64,000 nucleotides of DNA, from NCBI GenBank assembly GCA_039583875.1, contig CM077163.1, positions 114,647,213 to 114,711,212 on the forward strand, written 5' to 3'. The position numbers and the translations under genes were made by a program. Shown here in pieces: positions 21,406 through 31,177 of the stretch; position 1 is the first letter of the stretch; every line of letters begins with the position of its first letter. Origin of the DNA: Platanthera guangdongensis. Lineage: Eukaryota > Streptophyta > Magnoliopsida > Asparagales > Orchidaceae. The notes under the pieces are model-generated. The model saw only the letters and a list, made by a program, of their open reading frames with translations, ran no database searches and was not told where the DNA came from.

Positions 21406-22518
21406 ATGAATCCTGCTAAGGGTAAGAATAAATCAAGCAACATTTCGGTTACTACAGATCTCTCAGAAGTGCAGGATTGCTCGTATTTTAATAGTGAGGT
21501 TGTTGACCCTCATAGATAAATTTTTGCAAACAGTGTTGAGCGTGGCCTAGAATCTGTTGCAAATGAACCTCTTTGTGAGGAAGAAGAAGAGACCCCTTCT
21601 CCATTCATTAATCGAATTCAGTGGGATACTGTCTCCGATGACTTCAGAGTACCGCGTCTCCCGGAGTATTCTGGGTGTGATGATCCGTTTTCTCATTTGC
21701 AATCTTTTGAATCAGCTATTTCACTGAGAAAAGTGCCAAATGGAGTAAAATGCAAACTCTTTGTTATATCCTTTGGCAATGTTGCAAGAGAATGGTTTTA
21801 TAGCCTCCCACCTCGATCAGTAACCAGCTTTAAGGCTCTTCGAAGTCAATTTATTTCTAGATTCACTATTTACAGGAAGCGGAATAGAGACGTTGGAGCT
21901 CTCTTCCGAATCAAGCAAGGAATTGACGAGTCTAATCCAGATTTTGTTGATCGGTTTCAAAAGGAGGTTTTAGATATTTGTAGCGTCCATCAAGACTATT
22001 ACTTGCATGCTTTCATAAATGCACTCCAAGAAGGCCCATTGAAATTCAAGCTCACCACAAAGTATCCCAAAAGCTACGGAGATCTTATTGATATAGTTAA
22101 TACATTCATAATAGGCGAAGAGGCAAATAAAGGTTATGTTTCGTTTCTGAATCAAATGGCTAAACAATCTCAAGGGACTTCTAGTCAACAGCAATCTATT
22201 TCCTCCCAAGATGTTTCGCAAGTTGAATATTGCAAGTCTCCTCCTCTTCTCCAGGGTAAAACTCCAAAGCGTGAAGAAGGTTCAGGTAAGTATGTTAAGT
22301 TCAAAATTCCTATGGAAGATCTTTTGATAGTCATTCAAGGAATGCCTGAGTTCAAGAAGCCTCGGCGTATGAAATCAAAAATCAAGTATCGGCAAGAGGA
22401 GCTTTTTTGCAAGTATCATAAAGATATTGGTCATCTAGCAGAAGATTGCATAGCTCTCAGGGAATTGGCTAATCAACTTGCAAGAGCTGGAAAGTTGCAA
22501 GAATTTGTCATTCAGTAA
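21406..22518 (+). pseudogene. gag: Tat1 gag
   Basis: About 370 residues from the ATG at 21406 to TAA, with one in-frame TAA at 21517-21519. It has the same gag core as Tat2 ('PSPFINRIQWDTVSDDFRVP', 'CDDPFSHLQSFE', 'AREWFYSLP', 'FVDRFQKEVLDI') and the same unusual knuckle C-x2-H-x4-H-x4-C (CKYHKDIGHLAEDC) near its end. It stops soon after the knuckle, so the protease half present in Tat2 is missing. Its codons are AT-richer than the antisense genes and nearly free of the GCGG words that fill the rest of the element. Whether gag protein is still made depends on the single nonsense codon. Confidence 0.88.
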
Positions 22519-24002
22519 TTCTCTAAGGCAATCTTCCATTTCTTACTCAATGGTTCAAGCAGGGATTTCTCTTTCTTTATATGATGAGAAATGCTTATGT
22601 TCAGAATAGTATATAACGACCCCTTCACAATCGGTATTAATGGGGCATGCTAAAACTGCAGACATATATCCTTTGCCACATCCTTAAAATCATGCAAACG
22701 TTATTTTCATTTGAAGCTTATTTTTTAGCTTTACTTTTTATGCCAATATGCATCCATGTAGGGGCAAGAGCCCCCTTTTGAATTCTTAAGCCCTCCACAT
22801 CCCGCTTGACTTCAGTCGCAGATGTGTAGTGGAAATTCCGCTTAGCCTTCAGTCGCAGACATTGCATACCCGTCACGCATGACTTCAGTCACAGACAGAC
22901 ATTACGTACTTGTCCCGCTTGACCTTCGTCGCAGACATTGCGTACTTGTTCCGCTTGACTTCAGTCGCAGACGTTGCGTACTTGTCCCGCTTGACATCGG
23001 TCGTGTACATTAAGAATTTCAATCCCGCTTATGTGTTCTTTGTGTGGAAAGCACTGCCACACGCACCTGCCCACATTGACACATAAGTGCATGTCTTCAT
23101 CTATTTTTGCAGGACAACACGAGCCTATCCGCTACCTCGCGGTTTTATTAAGCAGCCTGCACAGGTTGTATTACACAGGCCGCCCGGTTACATATTCCGG
23201 CTTAAGTTAATTGCCTACCCGCCGGATTATTATTAATATATTTGGGAACTCGGCCGACTTACGTCTGCCTATCCGCTATTCAGTATCTTATTTGGCTTCA
23301 TATATCAATTGCCGGTTTATTATTCATATGGACAGGAAGTCGGCCGACCTGCGTCTGGCACTTAATTCCTGGCTTTGATCCGCCGACTTATTAGCTAATC
23401 AGCGAATTGTCCTCCCCAAAATTTTCGGCTTCCATATGCCTATATCGGCCTGTATTATCGGAAGCCAAAGATTGTTTCTCTATTCTTGTTCCTTGTATCG
23501 AATTGGCAATTCGTTTCAGAGTTCGCCCTAGCCGCGATCTTATAATTCAATGTTATGGATGTTTGGCGACTAAGACAGGTAGCCGTGCGGCTTAGCGGTC
23601 ACGGTTTATCTATAATCAAATCGCGGTCAATCAGCTCTTCCAACAGATAACATTGAGTGATTCATTCAGGCAAATTGCGGTTTAATTGGTTAGCCGCTCG
23701 GCTTATTGTCGACGTGCATTCCGGAATAATCCGCAGGGAAATATATGTCTCTTGCGGGTAACTTCATTGAAGTCGCAGTGTGAACTCAGACCGGTTTATG
23801 TGCTTGCTTTTTATTAAATCGGAAGTTATGCTGAGACCGTGCGGACTTAAACGAGTAAGAAAATGAGATATAGTAAAGAGAAAGGTAAAATTGCCTTCAT
23901 TTCTATTTCATTAAGTACTACAAAGTATTAATCGCGCGGTTACAAAAACAATACCGCCGATTTCCAAAAAGTTCAAAATACAACAAACAAGTTACAGATT
24001 TT
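22519..24002. other. Non-coding spacer of Tat1 where pol is missing
   Basis: No pol domain can be found in any frame. 22790-23010 holds about five imperfect copies of a ~47-base unit reading 'cccgcttgacttcagtcgcagac-ttgcgtacttgt'. 23100-23890 is non-coding and contains GCGGTT/AACCGC-type words. The spacer is the counterpart of Tat2 10840-12507. Confidence 0.8.
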
Positions 24003-25801
24003 CTAATCGCCCGGTTTAAGTTTCTTTGTCGCAGGAGAATCCAAATCACCGCTATCGCCAATATCGACGGACGATAGGGAGTACCTGCTGCTGGTTGCCG
24101 AGCTCTCTGAACCGCCAGAAGTTGTCGAGTCTGGCCGTGCGGTCTCAGATTCTTGGCCGCCGGACTCAGACGATGTACGTGCACTCCGGCTTCCCTGGCC
24201 GACCTCTTCCACGACGTCTCCGACCACCTCGCCGACTTCTTCCCCGACCTTTTCCTTGCCCTTGATCGACCTGTAGACGTCGGCCACCTGCTCTTTCAGG
24301 GAGGGGTAGATGTCGGCGCAAGTAAAGTCGGTGAAGCCGGTGGCCAAGCCGCCAAGGTCGCGGAGGCGATTAAGCGCTCCATCGATCCCTTGGACGAGTT
24401 GGGGGAAGACTTGGTCTTGGAAGATGGGGTTAGCCGGGTTGTACATTTCCTGCAAAACAAAAGCAGAGGTAAGGTCGCGCGGTTACATAATGCTAACCGT
24501 ACGAGTATTGGTAATGACTTTCCGCCTCCTTTTCCTTTAGCTGCTTGTTCTCTTCTTGTTGTTCCTCTAACTGCCTCTTCAGGCCGCTATTCTCCTTCAT
24601 CAGCTGCTTGTAGGCAAGGCCCATGAAGTGACTTGCCACGAAGCTCCTCGCCCCGACTTGCGCGGCTAGCCGCGGCAGGTCGTCTGGAGGAACTCGCCGC
24701 ATCGCCCTCAAGTTGCGCTTGCCATACAGCGCGCCGCCAACCGCGCTCGCGTGGCGGCTTACTTCTTCTGCTCCCCAGTAGGGGAGGGCGGTGGAGATCG
24801 TCACTGACTTGCCGTCCGGACTCCACCGCAAGGCCGGATCGCCGTGAAGGTCCTTCAGGCTGCTGCCCGTTCCTTGCAGCATGAACTCTCCAGAGGAGCC
24901 CGACTCCTCCTCCTCCGCAACTCGCGCCGGCTTGGCCCGCTTCGCTCTCTTCTCTCTTTGAGTAAGGGTCAAGCCGCCAGGAGTCTGCGGCTTGTTTAGC
25001 GGGACCGCCACAACAGCTGCAAAGATAAAGGAAAAGTTAGTGCCCAGTCCGTGCGGCTAAGAGTTCAGTTCAGCCGGTTTGGAGCTTACTGTCTTCCGCC
25101 TCAATTCCAACTAAAGACGACAACAGCGGGATGTAGTGGTTTACATCAAGCCGCTCGCCTTTGAAGAAGTTGTAGATCTCCTTCTCGATGCCGTCCAAGC
25201 CGCTGCTGCCAAAGGCGGCCTCTTCGCGGATCTGGGGGTCGACTGGCAGCAACCCCAGGTTTCCCTCGAATATGAGAAACCGCTCGGACTAGTTCGCGAT
25301 CTTGTTCGCCAGGTTCACTATCTTCAGCCCTCTGCAGCCGAAGTAGAGGTGCCCCTGGAAGATCTTTGTCCCGGAGTCCGGGATAGACCGCACCGAAAAG
25401 CATTCTCGGAAGAGCCTCATAGAGAAGCGGACTCTTTTCGACCTGAGGTAGGAGATGAAGCTGTATATGGCGGCTATCGAGTTTGGGGGAAGTTGTCCCG
25501 GCACTACTCCGTAGTGGTCGAAGACCGCTACGGCCTCCAACATGACCGGGAAGCTGAAACCGCAGTCAAAGTGGTCGATCGGGACCGCTATCTGATTTGC
25601 GTGCGAGGAGTTAATCCGCTCGTCCTGTCGGGGAAGCCGCGCGACCAGCGGACTTCCCTGCATGTGCTTCTCAACGAAATCCTCCATCTCGGCTTTTGTA
25701 AGCCGGCATTCTTTGTGATCAGCAGAGTGGAAAGCGGAGGCCGCGTCAGTCCTCACCGCAGTGGCCTTGTCAGACCGCGACGACTTGGACTTAGCCCGCA
25801 T
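24003..25801 (-). pseudogene. Antisense accessory gene a2 of Tat1
   Basis: Homologue of Tat2 a2. Exon 1 (25090-25801) has 'IPVDHFDCGFSFPV', 'HYGVVPGQLPPNSIAAIYSFISYLR' and 'ANKIAN'. A TAG at 25289-25291 stands where Tat2 has Trp (TGG), followed by 'RFLIFEG' in the same frame. The intron GACA|GTAAGC...TTTGCAG (25017-25089) is conserved in place and phase with Tat2. Exon 2 (from 25016) carries 'VPLNKPQTPGGLTLTQREKR', 'SRHASAVGGALYGKRNLRAM' and a coiled coil. Exon 3 (about 24003-24450) ends in a Ser/Gly-rich tail and basic 'TKKLKPGD'. The second donor is unclear because available GT sites do not match the exon 3 phase, so a small indel is likely. Confidence 0.75.
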
Positions 25802-26260
25802 CCTTTTTGATTTGTGATGAAATCTCCGGGGTCAGCGCTATTTATAGAAAATCTGTGAAGGTACAGTGCTCGACGTCAAATCGCGGCTAGTCGCCACGCC
25901 GCGCGGCCTAAGCCCGCTGGAAGTACAGATCAGCTTAATGACCAAGCCGCAGTTTAGTCCGTCAGTCCGCACGGCTATATACCTGCACTTAGAATAATTC
26001 TATGGCGAATCATGTGGGTATCAACCATTCAAGCCGGCGTTCTGTTCGCCAGACCGCGCGGCTACTATCCTATACTTAAATTTTTCAGAACAAAGCAGCA
26101 GGCATGTGAATTATAAATACAAACCGCATAAGCCGCATTCAGTTCGCAGCATAATAAAATACAACAGTTTACAGCAATCAAATTGTCCAACATCCAGAGA
26201 AAAAATATATATTACAACATAATATTCAAATGTCCGCGCGGCTTGGTTCACTCAAGTCGC
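25802..26260 (-). promoter_or_regulatory. Intergenic promoter region of a2 (Tat1)
   Basis: Between a1 stop and a2 start on the minus strand. TATAAATA (tatttata at 25839-25846 on the plus strand) lies about 40 bases before the a2 ATG, mirroring Tat2. The rest is non-coding. Confidence 0.65.
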
Positions 26261-28327
26261 TCAGGATCTCTTGTCGTCTTCCGGCCTGTCTCGCCCTATG
26301 TGAGCGACCTGTTCACCGGTCTGAACAATCGCAACGTACACCTGGCTAACTAGATTGTGAAGCGCGTGCAGAGACCGATGAACTCGCGCAGTGTCGCGCT
26401 CTACTCTCGCAAATGGGATCGTGGGGATCGCCTGGACCCCCAGACCGCTGGGTACTGCGACCTGGTTAGGCGCCGCGGCCACCGGCGGATGCGAAGTCTC
26501 GCCAGAGGCCGGGCGGCTAGTGCCCGGCAACTCTCCAGAAGTTGGTAGTGCAGGCCGCTGTTCTCCGCCGGTCTCCGCCGGCAGGTCTTGGTTCTCGCCG
26601 CCTTCAGCATGAGGGATCTCTTCTCTGTCTCCTTCCAGCAGCGCGGCCATCAGCGAATACTTCTCCGTCCTTTCCTGCTCCAAGACGACCTGCATCTCAG
26701 CAATCTTCGCCTCAGTGGCTTCCATCGTGATCTGCAGCCTGGCGGTCTCTTCCTTCATCGCGGTCTGCAGTCTGGCCGTTTCTTCTTCCATCGCGGTCTG
26801 GAGCCTAGCAGTCTCTTGTTCCATCGCGGTCTTCGACCTCGTGGTCTCCAGCTCAAGCGCAGTTTGCAACCTTGTGGTCTCTCGCTCTAGGGTGGTTTGC
26901 AGCTCTTGGATCCTTTTTTCCGCGGCCGCCTGGGCAACCCGCTTCTCTTCGTCCTTAATCCGCAGGGTTTCGGTGGCCGCATTCAAAGCCGCCTGCAGCG
27001 TGCCGACCTCCTTTTGGAAGTCGGCCATATCCTTCTGGCGAACACTTGGCGGAGGCAGCATAGATATAAATGTGGTCAAGTCGCCCGATTTCATCGCGGT
27101 CTCCGGTACACCTGCAGAAGAAAGATCGCAGTCAGGTTCAGCCGGATTGTTGCGACATTTTAGCAAGAAAATCGGTAGGATAAGACCGCCGGTTTGATGT
27201 TTATCTCCTCTAGAGGCCGCGGTATGGATTTTAATCACTGGCCGCCTGAGCCGCTCAGGATCTATCCTCTTCAGCTTTTCTTTCCATAGCCGCTCGGTTT
27301 CCTTAGCTCGGCTTTTCTGTTGAGCCGTGGTCAGGAAAAATCTGGCCGGTGGATTTAATATAATATTCGCCCCCTTCTTCCTTGACCGCGACTTGTAGAA
27401 TTTAATAATTCGCCTAACGTCCCGGTGTTTACCTTGCAGCAATGGAAGTACGGTCACCACCGGCTTATCAGCGATCAGCTTCTTCATCTCCTCCATCTTC
27501 TCGCGAAGCTTCAGTTTCTCGGCTCCTTCAGAAGCCGCGGAAGCCGGTTCGCCAGGCTTCTCCCCAATAACCTGGATGTCGGGGCGGTCAACCTCCTCAG
27601 AGGCCGCTGGTGTCGACAATAGCGCGTCTTGCTGCTGGAGAGTCTCCATGCCCTTCAGGAGCTCGCTCAGCGAATCGCTAACCGCAGTTGTACCCTCCAG
27701 TTCGCTCGGCTTGTAATCCGGTGTGGGAGGGTTCTCGGGTACCTCCTTCTCGTGCGGCCTGTGTTGCAGACTGTCCGCGCCGGTCTTTTCGGAAATATTC
27801 CGGTTTCTGGCGTGCAACTTCCTCATCTTCCTCTTCATCCTTTCTTCAAGGGTTTCGCTCCTTTCTTTCCGCCGTTTCAGGGAGCCGAACACCTTTTCAG
27901 TCCGCTTGCGCTGTTCAACCAAAGTCCGCTCGGGTTCCCGCGCCTTCTCCGGCTCGTTGTCATCCACAACGATTACATCGACCTTGTCCTGCAATTCGGA
28001 CGGTTTCCCAGATTCAACACTCTTCTCCTCCGTCCCACCGATTTTTAGGAGTGGTTCTCCTGATGGAGAGAAAGTCAGGTCGAAGGATTTGGCAATTCCG
28101 GTTTGTGGTGGAGCAGCCTTCGAAACCGCTATGGGATCTACTGCGGCCTGCGATGGTCCGCCGACGATCTCTGTCGGCCTCTTTTCAGGTCCAGAAGCCG
28201 CTGATGTCAACGGCTTCCCAATCTTCTTGGCAGTCTGACGGGCAGAATCATCCGAGTTCTGGCTCCGGCTCTGCTTTGTTTCTGGCGGTTTCTTGTTGCG
28301 GGCTAACATTGATGACACTACATCCAT
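26261..28327 (-). CDS. Antisense accessory gene a1 of Tat1 (hendecad coiled coil)
   Basis: An open frame of 688 residues from the ATG at 28327 to TGA. The frame is open further upstream without another ATG, and that part probably is leader. Visible parts: an N-terminal Ser/Lys-rich region; a strongly basic segment 'KRRKERSETLEERMKRKMRK' suggestive of nuclear localisation; the conserved block 'LQHRPHEKEVP'; 'RLWKEKLKRIDPERLRRPVI'; then a long coiled coil with 11-residue repeats. The C-terminus, 'RVERDTARVHRSLHALHNLV..VY', 'QVAHIGRDR', matches Tat2 a1. A segment ending TTCTTCTGCAG near 27110 corresponds to the a1 intron of Tat2 but is open here, so it may be spliced or read. I do not recognise a biochemical function. 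Confidence 0.8.
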   Translation of the reverse strand: MDVVSSMLARNKKPPETKQSRSQNSDDSARQTAKKIGKPLTSAASGPEKRPTEIVGGPSQAAVDPIAVSKAAPPQTGIAKSFDLTFSPSGEPLLKIGGTEEKSVESGKPSELQDKVDVIVVDDNEPEKAREPERTLVEQRKRTEKVFGSLKRRKERSETLEERMKRKMRKLHARNRNISEKTGADSLQHRPHEKEVPENPPTPDYKPSELEGTTAVSDSLSELLKGMETLQQQDALLSTPAASEEVDRPDIQVIGEKPGEPASAASEGAEKLKLREKMEEMKKLIADKPVVTVLPLLQGKHRDVRRIIKFYKSRSRKKGANIILNPPARFFLTTAQQKSRAKETERLWKEKLKRIDPERLRRPVIKIHTAASRGDKHQTGGLILPIFLLKCRNNPAEPDCDLSSAGVPETAMKSGDLTTFISMLPPPSVRQKDMADFQKEVGTLQAALNAATETLRIKDEEKRVAQAAAEKRIQELQTTLERETTRLQTALELETTRSKTAMEQETARLQTAMEEETARLQTAMKEETARLQITMEATEAKIAEMQVVLEQERTEKYSLMAALLEGDREEIPHAEGGENQDLPAETGGEQRPALPTSGELPGTSRPASGETSHPPVAAAPNQVAVPSGLGVQAIPTIPFARVERDTARVHRSLHALHNLVSQVYVAIVQTGEQVAHIGRDRPEDDKRS
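26718..26905 (-). repeat. 33-bp tandem repeat encoding 11-residue coiled-coil units
   Basis: Five to six consecutive units of the type 'ETARLQTAMEE', each 33 bases. This is an in-frame minisatellite that extends the coiled coil of Tat1 a1 and is not seen in Tat2 a1. Confidence 0.85.
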
Positions 28328-28427
28328 CTTCAGAGAAATCGTGCCGACTTGCAAAATTCTGACCACAAGTGGCGAGTAACGACCCGTAGCTTGGCAGGAA
28401 TCCTGAGGAATGTCAAGGGTCAAGGGA

Positions 28428-28434
28428 TTTTATA
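28428..28434 (-). promoter_or_regulatory. TATA box of a1 (Tat1)
   Basis: TATAAAA on the minus strand, about 100 bases upstream of the a1 ATG at 28327 and within 90 bases of the 3' LTR, in the same arrangement as Tat2. Confidence 0.6.
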
Positions 28435-28504
28435 GACGACGATGAAGCAGTCGCGGTCTCCGGCTTAGTTATACATTTTCGAAGTTTTTTGGAAACTTAA
28501 AAAT

Positions 28505-28516
28505 GTGCGGGGATTA
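28505..28516 (+). other. Tat1 polypurine tract
   Basis: GTGCGGGGATTA immediately before the 3' LTR, identical to that of Tat2. Confidence 0.85.
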
Positions 28517-29178
28517 TGATAAGCCCGGAATCCGCGACCTACCCGCGCAGCTTTCCAGACCGGGCGGCCTGCCTATTCAAGCCGCCAAGCCTCCCAAGCC
28601 GGGCGGTCTCCATGTCAGGCCGCTGCCAACGCCGCCCATGCTCGGCAACAAGTCTCCAGGACCCGACCGTCAGCTCGCCAGGAGGAATCTGCCAGGCCGC
28701 GCGGCTTCCCTCCTTTCTTTTTTCTCTCTCTTTTGCTTCCCCTCACCTCTGCCCGGTTCTCCTGTACCCCGGGCAGCCGGTAACTTTAGCCCTGCCCGTT
28801 TGGGCAGGCCCCCGAGCCTATAAATAGGGGGAGGGTGCACTCCCTAAGACACGCTGACTGGGATCCAGGAGCTCGCCTGTTAAGAGCTGCGGTCTCAAGT
28901 CTAGTGTTTTGCGGCTTGTAGTCCGGCCGGCTTCCTTTGTTCCCTTTCTTGTAACTGTTTCTTATTTTAAGTAAAGGAAAGCCCGCCGCAAGAGTGGCAT
29001 TTAAGCCGCGGCGGGCGAACTCTGCTGTTGCCGCTGACAGCGGCCCCCTTTTCCGGTCCTTTAGCCGCGACCGCTAGTAACCGATTGGTCGACAGTCTCC
29101 CCTTTCCTTCCCTATTCCCCGGTGTTCGAACCGTTAACTGGTGGTGCCCGACTCCCTGTCCGTTTTCGTGCAACAACA
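28517..29178 (+). repeat. Tat1 3' LTR
   Basis: A 662-bp partner of 20467-21129 with TATA box at 28819-28826. It ends 'cgtgcaacaaca' and is followed by the caact target duplication at 29179-29183. Confidence 0.93.
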
Positions 29179-29518
29179 CAACTATTTGGTTCAGTGATTC
29201 CCAAATTGCCTTTGTAGAGGTGCACTCAGCCACCGTCTGAAAGATGTCATCTTACATTGTCTGTTCCAGAATATTCATTGCTTTAGCATCAAACATCTTT
29301 GCTTTCTTTTGTGCATCAGTCCACTCAGGTGATGGAACTTCATGTGTATTGGTATTTGTAGTTGCAGCAGTAGATTGAGGGGGACTTGTCAAAATAAAGT
29401 TAAAAAAGTGCTCATCAATAGAATTCAAATAGAGTTTTATTCTTGACTTCCAGAGTGAAAATTTATTCAAGTTGCACACATGAGGTCTGGTGCTAGAATA
29501 TTCCTTATTTTGTGCCAA
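29179..29518 (-). pseudogene. gag: Copia element A: N-terminal gag
   Basis: It starts at the ATG at 29518: 'MAQNKEYSSTRPHVCNLNKFSLWKSRIK', then 'DAKAMNILEQTM' and 'ECTSTKAIWESLNQIV'. This is the usual copia gag order, in which 'KAIWESL' is followed by the rest of the gag core. That rest resumes at 20461 on the far side of Tat1. It was read together with 18787-20466 as one interrupted gene. Confidence 0.85.
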
Positions 29519-29633
29519 GCTGTAAACAAGTGGCTAGAGAGAAAAAAATCTATTAAGGGATCTTGGTTCAGATGTAAGTCTGTGAGACCAAAGCAACCTC
29601 CCTCTGATACTAATTGAAAGAGATATCAGATAT

Positions 29634-29645
29634 GCTCTGATACCA
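29634..29645 (-). other. Copia A primer-binding site
   Basis: TGGTATCAGAGC on the minus strand, complementary to the 3' end of plant initiator tRNA-Met, two bases after the 5' LTR. A second, imperfect copy (TAGTATCAGAGG) lies about 35 bases downstream. Confidence 0.9.
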
Positions 29646-29647
29646 AG

Positions 29648-31177
29648 TGAGGGATAGATATATTTAACTCTAGAGGGGGTGGGGGGAATAGAGTATTTTA
29701 AAACTTAATTGGTTTTTATAGAGAAATTAAAAATAGTGATATATATAACTTAAGAAAGTGCAGGAAAGAAAAGCTAACTAACACATCATACATCACACAA
29801 TAATAAGAAAACAGGAAGCAACCAGACGACACAAGAAATTTATAGTGCTTCCCTAAACTTGGGTACATCCACCTTTCTACCACCCTAGTAGGAATTCACT
29901 ACAGGTTTTTGATCATATGCCCTGCCACCAGCAGGTTTTTGTTCAGGTGCCATATCACCCCAAGATCTATTTGAATGGATATCTCACAACCCTTTAGGCT
30001 TTTGATCAGGTGCCCAAAAACCAAGCTAAGTCTTTTTTTAAGAAGACTTAAGAACCAGGTGGTTAACTTTTGAAGGGAGTTAAAAACCCTATACACAGTG
30101 GGGTGAAAAGAATGTGATATTATCTTCTCTTTCTCAAACAGCTGAGTAGACTAGTGGATTGCTTGATGATGTCAAAGCTCCCCCTGAGATGATTATTGTT
30201 CAGGAATTTGCTGGAAGCTTTGCAGGCTATAGGCCTTCAATCTTTTGAAGATCTTCAGAAGCTTTTTGCACTGATGTTGAATAGTTGTCCATTGAAAAGC
30301 TTTGAAGCTGATGATGAAGTGCTCTGTGAGATTCTCTGTAAGACTTGTATCAGCTTTTGTGTCTCTGTAAAAACTCTATGTCTATACTCTTCCTTTTTTC
30401 TAGTGTTCTTCTAAAAAACAGTCCTTTTATATTCCTTCCAGAAAAAAATTATTTGAATTTGAATTCTATCCTTGAATTAATGCTGGAATCCTGGAACTTG
30501 AACGGCTGGAAATAATCTTAAATGCATTTCCTCAACTGTCTTATTAAATAAATCAAGTAATTACTCTGTGAAATCCATAATTAATGCTGCCAAGCAATGA
30601 CTATATTCATGAGAATATGAGCATTAATTATAAATTAATTACTGCCTTAGAATAATCCAAACTGAAAACAAACTGAGAGAAAATGCCAAACTGATAGAAA
30701 ACGTCGAGCTTAGAACAGATTTCGTCGACCTGAACGCCAAGTTCGTCGAGCTGAGAAATTGTCTTCATCGAGCTGAGATCATAGAAAGTTGATCTGGAAG
30801 AATAAACTGACAAAGCCAGGCTTCAAGTTCGTCGACCAGAGATAGAAGTTCCTCGAGCTAAGAACTTGAGAGAAGAGAGAAGATCGTCGACCTGAACTTT
30901 AAGTTCGTCGAGCTCAACTCAGAGTAGGGACTCTGAGTTCATCGATCTGCGATCGATGATCGTCGAGCTGAGTTTGAAGAACTTCGAACTAATTTCCTGA
31001 ACTCTTAATGACTGTCATTCTTCTAAGTCTGGATCTCTGATTTTCTCTGAGGGCAGTATCAAAGATTGACTAGCCTAGTCAGACTGACCTACACTTAACA
31101 AAATGACCCTAAGTTATACATGATGGGTCAACAACCTAATAGTGAACCTAGCCCAAATCCAAACTAGGGATCCAACA
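29648..31177 (-). repeat. Copia A 5' LTR
   Basis: On the minus strand it runs from TGTTGGATCC (31177, or 31180 if the extra TGT is counted) to CCCTCA (29648), about 1530 bp. Gypsy B integrase codons resume immediately to the right. Its length and start resemble those of copia E's LTR. It has no coding content. Confidence 0.85.
30700..30985. repeat. TTCGTCGA(G/C)CTGA motif array in copia A LTR
   Basis: About a dozen TCGTCGA or TCGAGCTGA words at 15-40 base spacing. The core matches the array in this element's gag at 18880-19130. Confidence 0.8.

Larger units (their letters stand above)
20467..29178 (+). mobile_element. Tat1: non-autonomous Tat-type element with gag and antisense accessory genes
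   Basis: An 8.7-kb element with 663- and 662-bp LTRs and a perfect 5-bp target duplication, caact, at 20462-20466 and 29179-29183. It sits in the gag gene of copia A. The LTRs differ at roughly seventeen positions by eye. It shares with Tat2 the LTR core, polypurine tract, unusual primer site, a gag of the same type and both antisense genes. There is no protease, RT, RNase H or integrase. The 1.5 kb after gag is non-coding and leads straight to the a2 terminus. Mobilisation would need pol from a relative such as Tat2, which is an inference. Confidence 0.93.

Noticed and set aside
27688..28362. Long plus-strand ORFs opposite Tat1 a1
   Set aside because: They are shadow frames of a GC-rich coding region, with no conservation in Tat2 and Ser/Phe-rich composition.
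26261..28423. The 720-codon minus-strand frame as a host gene
   Set aside because: It lies wholly between the two LTRs of Tat1, and its homologue occupies the same place and orientation in Tat2, so it belongs to the element. The first 32 codons also lack an ATG.
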